DNA from: Mucilaginibacter phenanthrenivorans
GTDB taxonomy: Bacteria > Bacteroidota > Bacteroidia > Sphingobacteriales > Sphingobacteriaceae
Reading direction: 5' to 3'
DNA: 64,000 nucleotides
Assembly (NCBI RefSeq): GCF_024721155.1
Contig: NZ_JAHVAP010000001.1
Coordinates: forward strand, 682,001-746,000
Shown: positions 18,601 to 25,109 of the stretch, in pieces
How positions within the stretch are numbered: the stretch's first letter is position 1
Layout: each line of letters opens with the position of its first letter
Position numbers and translations under genes: made by a program
Notes under the pieces: generated by a model
The model's input: the letters and a program-made list of their open reading frames with translations, nothing else
What the model was told of the DNA's origin: nothing
Database searches by the model: none

Positions 18601-18876
18601 ACATAACTGGCCCCAGGCGGTTATGTCAGTAGGGTAGGCCAACAGGCTCGGGCCATCAATCAAATCAAGCCGGCAGGCAGGAATAAACTTGATCTTGGGA
18701 TCCATCGCTTTTGCAGCCTGGTGCGCACGTACCACGCCTGCTACAGTATTCCTGTCGGTAATGGCGATAGCGGTGTAACCGTATTTTGCAGCTTGTTCTA
18801 CCAATTCTTCGGGGTGTGAACCACCGCGAAGAAAGCTGAAATTGCTGGTTACCTGTAATTCGGCATAACGTATCAT
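15652..18876 (-). CDS. dnaE2: Error-prone DNA polymerase III alpha subunit DnaE2
   Basis: A 1074-residue C-family polymerase. The PHP domain is at 1-210 (LQVTSNFSFLRGGSHPEEL), and the palm carries the catalytic carboxylate motif PDVDVDFEHERRE at about residues 377-389. The signature VRPGPIQGDMVHPYLRRR and the helix-hairpin-helix region near FGSYGFPESHAYSFA follow. An OB-fold at about 935-1025 (VAGLVTVRQRPGTAKGVVF) ends the protein. The length and OB-fold position fit DnaE2 rather than replicative DnaE1 (about 1150-1200 residues or more). It is the polymerase of the translesion mutasome with ImuA and ImuB, and lies 3 bp after imuB in one operon. Confidence 0.95.
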   Translation of the reverse strand: MIRYAELQVTSNFSFLRGGSHPEELVEQAAKYGYTAIAITDRNTVAGVVRAHQAAKAMDPKIKFIPACRLDLIDGPSLLAYPTDITAWGQLCALLSTGNLRTEKGKCELYKNDVFNHAEGIKFVVVPPDLLNNRFDFDDAFKQDLKEYHKVIGSNLYVAASKSYNGDDDKRLHRLSQLEVPMVATNDVHYHEAQRRELQDVVTCVREKCTIVNAGFKLHANAERYLKPMDEMERLFSRYPEGIACAQEIADACNFSLDTLKYLEPEWVSPDGRTADEHLAEHTWAGAKKRLGNPISKEISDQIKFELAFFSRRKLAPYFLRIYEYTNKAEELGILHQGRGSAANCTVCFCLGITPVNPEKSRLLFSRFMSDARDEWPDVDVDFEHERREEIIQWIYETYGREHAAIVATVTQERHKGAIRDVGKAMGLSEDTIKRLAGAIWDFSEETFDRQRIIEQGLNPDDPQLFKVLRLTEQLIGFPRQLGQHTGGFVITQCKLSDLCPVMNARMVDRTQLEWNKDDLEALGILKVDVLALGMLTCIRKGFDLARKHYGLNLTLENVPQDDPAVYDMICHADTLGVFQIESRAQMSMLPRLKPRCFYDLVIEVAIVRPGPIQGDMVHPYLRRRDGIEKQEYPKDELRPILERTKGVPLFQEQAMEIAMVAAEFTAGEADQLRRSMATFKAKGLVSQFQEKLVAGMTAKGYTEEFAKRVFKQLEGFGSYGFPESHAYSFAHLVYISSWLKCHYPDVFAAALLNSQPMGFYQPAQIVIDAEKHGVVMHPVDVNHSMWDNTLEEKQGKYCTLRLGFRQVKGLNEGDMQALIDKRGKGYTSISQLSDAGVPQAVIETLTDADAFRSLNLDRREALWEVPALNDKPIGLFAGQPSESAKEVQIQLPFMTAAEHVVQDYAATGLSLKAHPVSFVREQLKMLRVTATADLNKYKNGDFIKVAGLVTVRQRPGTAKGVVFITIEDETGFSNLVVWENMFDKYRKEIVQARLLMVAGKLQIEGEVIHVVVNKCFNLSGLLRQLTPANNEDLPVLTLARADETTSPAHGGSNKGEQQLTRQKEIFHKGRNFK

Positions 18877-18879
18877 ATA

Positions 18880-20385
18880 CTAAGCAAAAAAACCATGAAT
18901 AAACCATTGTTTGGGTCTGCCACCCTCATAGTGCCCCAACCTGAACAACCAATAACGCTGCCCTTTTTCATCTTCCACCTGGTAATAATCGCGGTGTTCG
19001 CCTTCTTCCAGCCACCATTCACGTTCTATCCGTTCGGGACCGTCTGCTTTTTTAACATGGTGGATTTTATTTTGATAGATAAAAAGTGCCGGCGGATAAT
19101 CAGGCACTAAGAACGTTACTTCTACCGGCTCCGGTCTGTTCAATAACAAAGAGGGGCGGGGCCTGTCTGTACGCCAGGCTGTTGTTGGTTTTTCTTTTAA
19201 CGAGATAGCCGGCTTAAAAGAACGTTCGGGCCAATGGTGTTCCTGGGGCAAGTAACGGTGAATATTGGCGGCGCCGATTTTATTGGCAAGCCTGTCAAGC
19301 AGTTGGGCTAAACCTGTATCTTCAAGCGAACAATCTTCCGGCGACCAAAGTATTTCCTGCCCAGGTTCCACATCCTCAACTTTAGGCGCATCCAAAGTGA
19401 AAAGCTCAATCCCCAATGCCGGTTCAAGCGAAGAGATTTTCAATTCAAAAAGTTTGAATAAATGATTTACATTATTTGATGGACTGTTGGTGCCGATAGT
19501 GGCCTGTATTACATGACCATCTACACGATAACCTTTTAAAATTGCAGTGCGTATCCCTTTTCCTTCACCGTGCAGGCGTTTGCATAATTGCTCCAGCAAT
19601 GTTTTTATAGCTATCTCAATACCAATAGCCGTGCGGATCGCTTCAAGGCATGGCAGCCTTTCTGAATAGGCTTCAACAGGCTGTAATAGTTGCAAGGGTT
19701 CATCCTCGTTGCCTAAGGCCTGGTTAAGCCTTAACAAAAAGCCCTCTCCAAAACGCCGGCGAAGCACAGAACGGCCGATATTCATAAAATCCTTAATTTT
19801 ATAAAAACCGAGCTTTTGTAATCTTTCCAAAATTAACGGCTCCAAACGCAAGGCTACAGGGGGTAATAATAATAAGGCGCTCGCCTGTGCACCTGGTTCA
19901 ATAATAGGTTTTACTTTTCCAAAGCGGGCAACAGCCCAGGCTGCGCCGGCAGTATCGGCTATAGCGCCTCTTACATCATAGCCCTTACTTCGTAACCGGG
20001 TGACTATCTCCTTTAGATAATTCCGCTCGCCGCCCCACAGGTGTGGACACCCGGATATATCCATTATCAACCCATCAGGCATATCGATGGCTATTAAGGG
20101 CGAATAGCGGATGCACCATTCGCCCAATGCCTTTAAAAGCTTGAAGGACTGGCCGGGGATCTCGTCAATTATCTTTAGATCAGGAACTATTGCCTTGGCG
20201 TCCGCTGCCGCCATTCCATTGAATATGCCCTGTTCCTGTGCCAGGCTATTTGCAGCAGTTATGATAATGCGGTTATGGATTGGCGCTGCAAAAACAAAGG
20301 GCAGATCCTTTAATTCAGGCCGGCGGAGCGTCAGCCAGTCCGTAGTTAAATGACGGAACCAAAGTGATATGAACCTTTTTTGCAT
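18880..20385 (-). CDS. imuB: ImuB, catalytically inactive Y-family polymerase of the mutasome
   Basis: A 501-residue DinB/UmuC-like protein. The N terminus reads KRFISLWFRHLTTDWL where active Y-family polymerases have the metal-binding Asp, so a catalytic carboxylate is missing, as known for ImuB. The IMS fold continues through IDMPDGLIMDISGCPHLWGGE and a finger region to about 240. The little-finger and C-terminal adaptor part ends with WRTDRPRPSLLLNRPEPVEV and YWLFRLGHYEGGRPKQW, typical of the ImuB tail that contacts partner proteins. It lies 2 bp after imuA and 3 bp before dnaE2. Role: platform that brings DnaE2 and the sliding clamp together at lesions. Confidence 0.93.
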   Translation of the reverse strand: MQKRFISLWFRHLTTDWLTLRRPELKDLPFVFAAPIHNRIIITAANSLAQEQGIFNGMAAADAKAIVPDLKIIDEIPGQSFKLLKALGEWCIRYSPLIAIDMPDGLIMDISGCPHLWGGERNYLKEIVTRLRSKGYDVRGAIADTAGAAWAVARFGKVKPIIEPGAQASALLLLPPVALRLEPLILERLQKLGFYKIKDFMNIGRSVLRRRFGEGFLLRLNQALGNEDEPLQLLQPVEAYSERLPCLEAIRTAIGIEIAIKTLLEQLCKRLHGEGKGIRTAILKGYRVDGHVIQATIGTNSPSNNVNHLFKLFELKISSLEPALGIELFTLDAPKVEDVEPGQEILWSPEDCSLEDTGLAQLLDRLANKIGAANIHRYLPQEHHWPERSFKPAISLKEKPTTAWRTDRPRPSLLLNRPEPVEVTFLVPDYPPALFIYQNKIHHVKKADGPERIEREWWLEEGEHRDYYQVEDEKGQRYWLFRLGHYEGGRPKQWFIHGFFA

Positions 20386-20387
20386 AA

Positions 20388-21122
20388 TTAACCTGCCTTT
20401 CGCTCATGTAAATGATATATTGGTTCTTCTTCTTTTTCAACCGGTACAAAGCAGCCGTCAATCCATTCCAGCTCCCATCTTCCGGGATTGCCATTGCGTA
20501 CACGCAGCAAATCAATTTGCCAGCACGGATACCCAATGCCGGGCAATCCGTCTTCTATCTTGCTGGGTAAGGGGTTCACCTGCCAGCGTGCCACACAGGT
20601 GTTGATACCCGGTTTCCGGGGATCGTTACGTAAAATGAACCCCGTTACCTTACTGCCTTCAACAGCTAGCTGTAGCCTTCGGGATTGTGCAAAGCTAATT
20701 TCCTTAATTTCAGCCACCACGGCAGCGAGCCCCTCACATTTTAAAGCCTCCTCCATTGCCCAAAGCGCATCTTTTTCCTTTGCTACATCAATAAATATTA
20801 TCCTGTCGGGCTCAACGTTAAACGCTTTTAAAGACGGCGGGAAAAGTTTTCTTGAAGTGCTTATCCAAATGCAGGTGCCGCCCCGGCGCATTAATATCGC
20901 TATCAACCCGGCCATCATACCCCCGGTTGCGGCAGCCTGTTCAGGCGTAGTGCACATCATTTCATGAATATTTCCGGTTGGAAATACCCCATTCGGAAAG
21001 GCAGCTTCTATCGGCCCTAATCCAAGATCCTTCGGTTTACCAGATGGGGGCGGGGTAAAGCCCTGCCACAGCAAAATATCTTTTTGCAACCGACTGATAA
21101 TATCCTTCCTGGTATCCAACAT
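20388..21122 (-). CDS. imuA: ImuA, RecA-like mutasome component
   Basis: A 244-residue RecA/SulA-related protein with the order typical of ImuA: GLGPIEAAFPNGVFPTGNIHEM, a Walker-A-like loop replaced by TPEQAAATGGMMAGL, WISTSRKLFPPSLKAF and a C-terminal part with WQIDLLRVRNGNPGRWELEW. I chose the ATG at 21120-21122 because GGTGG stands 8 bases upstream of it. A GTG at 21134 is possible and would add four residues, but it would lie inside that ribosome-binding site. First gene of imuA-imuB-dnaE2. A -7-like box and palindromic operator lie directly upstream, so expression is probably damage-inducible and repressed by a LexA-like or XRE-type protein. Confidence 0.9.
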   Translation of the reverse strand: MLDTRKDIISRLQKDILLWQGFTPPPSGKPKDLGLGPIEAAFPNGVFPTGNIHEMMCTTPEQAAATGGMMAGLIAILMRRGGTCIWISTSRKLFPPSLKAFNVEPDRIIFIDVAKEKDALWAMEEALKCEGLAAVVAEIKEISFAQSRRLQLAVEGSKVTGFILRNDPRKPGINTCVARWQVNPLPSKIEDGLPGIGYPCWQIDLLRVRNGNPGRWELEWIDGCFVPVEKEEEPIYHLHERKAG

Positions 21123-21137
21123 AGCTAATTCCACCTA

Positions 21138-21163
21138 CAAAGCTATGCTAATATTTTTAGCAT
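21138..21163 (-). promoter_or_regulatory. imuA promoter with palindromic operator
   Basis: On the minus strand, TAGCTTTG (21138-21145) matches the Bacteroidota -7 consensus TAnnTTTG. Immediately upstream is ATGCTAA-N5-TTAGCAT (21145-21163), a perfect palindrome with 7-bp arms. The operator thus fills the -33/-7 spacer, the expected place for a repressor that excludes RNA polymerase. A near copy is at 15622-15638. Confidence 0.65.
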
Positions 21164-21324
21164 TTACGCAAGAATAGCAAAATATTTTTCATTTTGTTTA
21201 TGAATAATGATGAGCAAAGCGCACCTATTCCTGCCGGGAGCAGGTAACCCAGGCTTTACCTGGCAATGCAAAGGGAAGAAACTTTAAATAATAGAATTTT
21301 ATTTTCCACTGTTAAGCATTTCAA

Positions 21325-21332
21325 TATATTTG
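21325..21332 (+). promoter_or_regulatory. -7 box of tRNA-Ser copy 1
   Basis: TATATTTG fits TAnnTTTG and stands 23 bp before the first tRNA base. The equivalent box at 22968-22975 is conserved in front of the degenerate second copy. Confidence 0.6.
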
Positions 21333-21355
21333 CACCCTCATTTAAAATATGACCC

Positions 21356-21443
21356 GGAGAGGTGTCAGAGTGATCGAATGTGCCTGATTCGAAATCAGGT
21401 GTACTGCAAGGTACCGGGGGTTTGAATCCCTCCCTCTCCGCCA
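21356..21443 (+). tRNA. tRNA-Ser(CGA), copy 1
   Basis: Acceptor GGAGAGG pairs with CCTCTCC at 21433-21439. The anticodon arm is CCTGA-TTCGAAA-TCAGG, giving anticodon CGA. The long variable arm TGTACTGCAAGGTACC is typical of class II tRNA-Ser. T-arm: GGGGG-TTTGAAT-CCCTC. CCA is encoded at 21441-21443. Two usually invariant bases are changed together: G19 to A in the D-loop (AGTGATCG) and C56 to T in the T-loop, so the elbow pair would be A19-U56 instead of G19-C56. A good terminator follows, and the gene looks functional. Confidence 0.9.
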
Positions 21444-21467
21444 AGTTTAACATATAAAACAGTAAAG

Positions 21468-21500
21468 CCCGCAATCAAATGATTTGCGGGTTTTTGTTTT
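21468..21500 (+). terminator. Terminator of tRNA-Ser copy 1
   Basis: CCCGCAA, a short loop with a partial inner stem, TTGCGGG, then TTTTTGTTTT. A strong intrinsic terminator 25 bp after the CCA end. Confidence 0.85.
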
Positions 21501-21601
21501 GGGATAAAAGAAATTTTAATCGCTAAATCGCAACAGAAAAGTACATAATTCGCTGATTCATTTTATAGATTTCCTGCTCATCAGTACCTGTTTGTCTAAT
21601 T

Positions 21602-21615
21602 GTGACGAAGGTCAC
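21602..21615. promoter_or_regulatory. Candidate Crp/Fnr-family site upstream of hemA
   Basis: GTGAC-GAAG-GTCAC in the context TTGTGACGAAGGTCACTT has the TGTGA-like half-sites of the Crp/Fnr superfamily (HcpR/Fnr-type motifs are close to TTGTGAC-N-GTCACAA). It lies about 92 bp before the hemA ATG. Binding is inference; a plain hairpin is the alternative. Confidence 0.4.
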
Positions 21616-21706
21616 TTTTCTCCATGATGTCTATCAGCATAAATCAGTACAGTTATCTGAATCTTTACACCGGAGTTAATAATTTTCAATATAACTAAAC
21701 GGGCAG

Positions 21707-22945
21707 ATGAATCCTAAATTACCGGATGAACTTTCAAAATTCTTTGTTGCGGGCATAAATTACAAAAAGGCAGAAACTACCATAAGAGGAACCTTTGCTA
21801 TCAACAATGATCAATATGTAAATATTCTAAATCTTGCACCTTTTCATAACGTTGATTCATTATTTATCATTTCTACGTGTAACCGGACAGAAATCTACGG
21901 CTTCGCCGATCACGCCTGTCAATTAGTTGATTTGTTATGCACCCAAACAACCGGGAATGCAGCCGTATTTACAAGTTTAGGTTATGTTAAAAATGGGATA
22001 GATGCAGTCAAACATTTATTCAATGTTGGCGCCGGGTTAGACTCTCAGATTTTAGGCGATTATGAAATAACCGGCCAGTTAAAGCAAGCGGTAAAATTGG
22101 CAAAATCGTACAATTTTTTAAATTGCTTTTTGGAACGATTGGTGAATAGTGTATTGCAATCATCAAAGCAAATACGCAATGAAACAACGTTAAGCGTCGG
22201 TACGGTTTCCGTTTCGTACGCTGCGGTTGAGTATATAAAAGAAAATATTAAAACTTGTGCTGATAAAAAAATACTGGTTATCGGCATTGGAAAAATTGGT
22301 CGTAATACTTGCAAAAACCTGGTTGATTATCTCGGAGCAAAAAATGTTACCCTCATTAACCGGTCGGAAGAAAAAGCAGCGGAGTTGGCAGCCGAACTAG
22401 GGTTGCAACATGCAAACATAAGCCAATTGGCGGAGCACGTTGAGAGTTCGGACATCATACTGGTTGCGTCCAACGCCGCCGAGCCGGTTATTCTAAAATC
22501 ACAGCTGGAGGGTAAAAGTAAAAAGCTAATCATTGATCTTTCCATTCCATGCAATGTGGAGGCAAATGCCGCTGAGCTTTTGAATATAACCCTGGTAAAT
22601 ATTGATGCTATTTCGAAGATTAATGACGAAACCTTACAAAAGCGCAAACTGGAGATTCCAAAGGCGAAAGAAATTATTGATAAGAATATTGAATGTTTTT
22701 CAGACTGGTGCCTTATGCGTAGAAACGCTCCGGCACTTAACGCTATTAAATCAAAGCTGAGTTATATTTATGCGCAGCATTTTTCAGAATTAAAAGGCGA
22801 TCCAAACAAATGCCCGGTAATTGCTGCTGAAAAGAAGATACAACAAGTGATAAACATAGTCGCAGGAAAAATGAAGAGTCAAAACCAGCCTGGCTGTTAT
22901 TACCTTGAAGCTATCAATGAATTTATGGTGTCGGTAGAGGGTTGA
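21707..22945 (+). CDS. hemA: Glutamyl-tRNA reductase
   Basis: A 412-residue GluTR, which reduces glutamyl-tRNA to glutamate-1-semialdehyde, the first step of the C5 route to heme. The catalytic cysteine is Cys58 in IISTCNRTEIYG. The region GAGLDSQILGDYEITGQLKQA is the conserved catalytic/tRNA-binding part, with Asp-Tyr where GE is more usual. The NADPH domain starts VIGIGKIGRNTCKNL, and a C-terminal dimerisation helix follows. It stands alone, not with other hem genes, between two tRNA-Ser copies, and may be a second hemA in the genome. A Crp/Fnr-like site upstream would fit oxygen or nitrosative control. Confidence 0.92.
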   Translation: MNPKLPDELSKFFVAGINYKKAETTIRGTFAINNDQYVNILNLAPFHNVDSLFIISTCNRTEIYGFADHACQLVDLLCTQTTGNAAVFTSLGYVKNGIDAVKHLFNVGAGLDSQILGDYEITGQLKQAVKLAKSYNFLNCFLERLVNSVLQSSKQIRNETTLSVGTVSVSYAAVEYIKENIKTCADKKILVIGIGKIGRNTCKNLVDYLGAKNVTLINRSEEKAAELAAELGLQHANISQLAEHVESSDIILVASNAAEPVILKSQLEGKSKKLIIDLSIPCNVEANAAELLNITLVNIDAISKINDETLQKRKLEIPKAKEIIDKNIECFSDWCLMRRNAPALNAIKSKLSYIYAQHFSELKGDPNKCPVIAAEKKIQQVINIVAGKMKSQNQPGCYYLEAINEFMVSVEG

Positions 22946-22998
22946 AATTTTCTCCAATACATTTAGATATATTTGCACGCTTATTTAAAAAGAGCTCC

Positions 22999-23082
22999 GG
23001 AGAGGTGTCAGAGTAATCGAATGTGCCTGATTCGAAATCAGGTGTACTGCAAGGTACCGGGGAGGAAATCCCTTCCTCTCCG
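22999..23082 (+). pseudogene. Degenerate second copy of tRNA-Ser(CGA)
   Basis: This sequence matches copy 1 from the promoter box through the acceptor, anticodon and variable arms, and the anticodon is again CGA. The T-arm is broken: one base is missing and GGGGA-GGAAAT-CCCTT replaces a standard stem and TTCRANN loop. Both D-loop guanines (18,19) are AA. The CCA is replaced by CTG. A promoter box and a terminator-like hairpin remain, so it may still be transcribed, but it cannot fold a normal elbow. Probably a duplicated, decaying tRNA gene. Confidence 0.75.
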
Positions 23083-23089
23083 CTGGTAA

Positions 23090-23127
23090 GGGAAAAGTAT
23101 TTAAATTAAAACATTTTCCCCTTTTTT
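23090..23127 (+). terminator. Terminator after the degenerate tRNA-Ser
   Basis: GGGAAAA (23090-23096) pairs with TTTTCCC (23114-23120), followed by CTTTTTT. The loop is long (17 bases), so it is weaker than that of copy 1. Confidence 0.6.
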
Positions 23128-23225
23128 ATTTGTAAAATTTTTAAGATATTAATTCGTCATACATAGTTGTATAGAGCTCGTTTTGTATTGATTTGAATGT
23201 CCAAATAAGATCATTAGAAATTATT

Positions 23226-24857
23226 ATGCTAAATCCAGATTTACTGTTTTCTTCTGAATTGTTTGATGAATTATTGTCGTCGCCAATTAATGGCACCAAA
23301 TCAAGAGGGGTTTATAACCCTATGCAATTCGTTTTAAGGTTAAGAAAGGATATTCAACATGAATTAAATAATGTTATCCCTGGCATACATACTTCCGGAT
23401 CGCTTTCTGATAATCAAACGCAGGCCTTTTCAACATATTTACATGAAACTATTCACTGGTGGCAGCATGTTGGGTCAAACTTTGGTTTTATTTCAAGTTT
23501 AAAATTTCCTGCCCAAGCTCATATCGTTCATTCCGACTTGAAAAGCCTGTTAAATGAAAATGGAGCATTTAAGTCAATTGCGAAATATGATAGGCAACAA
23601 CCCAATAACAATATTCATGTCAATAAAATATTAAATTATTGGCATGACATAGAATTTGCAGGTCAAATAGCTTTTGATCCTAAAAGAATAAACACTATTG
23701 TTAATAATCCATATTTTGAATGTTGGGGACATTCGTATGATCTTATGTGGGCCTCGTCCATTTGGACATTGGGAAGTACATTCGATGAAGAATTCTCTTT
23801 TTTACCTAAAATAAAAGAATGGGAAGATGGGTTTAAAAAACTACGAGAAAAAAAAGTACAAGGTTATTATTATGGTTCTCCTATCGCAATACCACCAATA
23901 GGAATAAGGGCTATCTATGAAGGACAGGCAAGATTTTCCCAATTACAATATCTTTACGGAGCGCAAGGATATAAGTACGATTTAAATGACTTTGCGAAAG
24001 CAGGGATGCTTAGTGGTATATATGTAGAGGCATTTAATATTTTTCTAAGTATTCTTAATGAACAAACGCCAGTAAAGCCAAATGATCCTTTAGTTGGCTT
24101 ATTTTTATTGATATGTGATATTGCTATAAATCCAACTAATGGCTTCCCTTTCAATGTAACAAACTATGAATCATTTATAGTTTCAAATGATCCCGGACAC
24201 CGTTTTTATACTTTGTGCAAAGAAGTACGAGATAGATACAGCAGCTTAAAATTTGCGATTCAAGATTATTCAAAAGAAGAATATATTACAATTAGTAACT
24301 TACTGGCAAACTCAATAAATTGTTTTTCACCCCATGAAAGTGCCGCTTTTGTTCTACGTTGGATGTATAGTGAACAATCAATTATAAGTTTACTGAAGGA
24401 AGAGGTCAATTATAAATTTCCATCTAAAAACCTTCCAATTAGGTTGTTTTTTTCGAAGTTTCTAAGATTTCAGGAAGACAAGCATAAGTACCCTCAAATA
24501 TTTTGTTGGCCGGGGATGAATTTTATTGAAATTAAGAAAAAGGACTTGGATTTATTTGAAGCCTTTCAATTGTTTGAAAAACACAAAGCTCTATTTATAG
24601 ACGATGTAAATGGTGATATATACCATTCAGCTATAAAAGGCTATACCGATCAACAAGTTGACGAAACTCTTAATGGCTTTTTTGCATGGAATTCTGTTTA
24701 TGATATGGTGAGACAATGGATTATTGAAGATGGCCCATTTAAATTTAATTATGAATGGCTATCTTCCAAATATACTCATGAAGAAATGAAAGAATGGGCG
24801 TCTAAAAATTTTGAAACATCGTTTGGATTACGTCCAGAAGATTTCAAAATTTTGTAA
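23226..24857 (+). CDS. Uncharacterised protein with HExxH motif
   Basis: A 543-residue protein of no family I recognise. Residues around 90-105 read YLHETIHWWQHVGS, an HExxH zinc-binding motif followed by a third histidine. IYEGQARFSQ about 160 residues later could supply the glutamate ligand of a gluzincin-type metallopeptidase. Aromatic residues are abundant and no signal peptide or membrane segment is clear. I chose the ATG at 23226; an upstream TTG (23193) would add 11 residues. The gene is visibly more AT-rich than its neighbours and lies directly behind the degenerate tRNA, which suggests acquisition by transfer. Peptidase activity is a guess. Confidence 0.7.
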   Translation: MLNPDLLFSSELFDELLSSPINGTKSRGVYNPMQFVLRLRKDIQHELNNVIPGIHTSGSLSDNQTQAFSTYLHETIHWWQHVGSNFGFISSLKFPAQAHIVHSDLKSLLNENGAFKSIAKYDRQQPNNNIHVNKILNYWHDIEFAGQIAFDPKRINTIVNNPYFECWGHSYDLMWASSIWTLGSTFDEEFSFLPKIKEWEDGFKKLREKKVQGYYYGSPIAIPPIGIRAIYEGQARFSQLQYLYGAQGYKYDLNDFAKAGMLSGIYVEAFNIFLSILNEQTPVKPNDPLVGLFLLICDIAINPTNGFPFNVTNYESFIVSNDPGHRFYTLCKEVRDRYSSLKFAIQDYSKEEYITISNLLANSINCFSPHESAAFVLRWMYSEQSIISLLKEEVNYKFPSKNLPIRLFFSKFLRFQEDKHKYPQIFCWPGMNFIEIKKKDLDLFEAFQLFEKHKALFIDDVNGDIYHSAIKGYTDQQVDETLNGFFAWNSVYDMVRQWIIEDGPFKFNYEWLSSKYTHEEMKEWASKNFETSFGLRPEDFKIL

Positions 24858-25056
24858 CTACTATTCATTTTTTCTTTATAGATATCCTTTGATATTCGCA
24901 AAATCTCCTGTAAGTGTTCAAATCGAGCCCCTTGATCTCCGCTTTTTTAGTTAAATATGGGGGTTGTCCGTAAGTATAAGCAGTAGAGGCGGAAATAATT
25001 TCATTAATTATAATCTGAACCTTGGTTACAAATTCCATCGTAAGCAATAAACCGAT

Positions 25057-25083
25057 GGCTGATGCAAAATCCATGCATCAGCC
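25057..25083 (-). terminator. Hairpin downstream of the chitinase gene
   Basis: GGCTGATGCA (25057-25066), seven bases, TGCATCAGCC (25074-25083): a perfect 10-bp stem 27 bp after the chitinase stop. The U-tract on the minus strand is poor, so termination is likely but not certain. Confidence 0.55.
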
Positions 25084-25109
25084 CCCGGTTTTAGTAGAAT
25101 AATATTATT

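Noticed and set aside
21256..21474. 72-residue minus-strand ORF across the tRNA-Ser region
   Set aside because: It is antisense to a well-formed tRNA and its terminator.
21356..23082. tRNA-Ser repeats as att sites of an integrated mobile element
   Set aside because: The repeat covers promoter, acceptor and anticodon arms instead of only the 3' end, and no integrase or transposase gene lies between or next to the copies.
24865..25074. 69-residue minus-strand ORF after the HExxH gene
   Set aside because: Its ATG lies inside the 10-bp hairpin downstream of the chitinase gene, it resembles no family, and it fills a convergent intergenic space. Likely chance.
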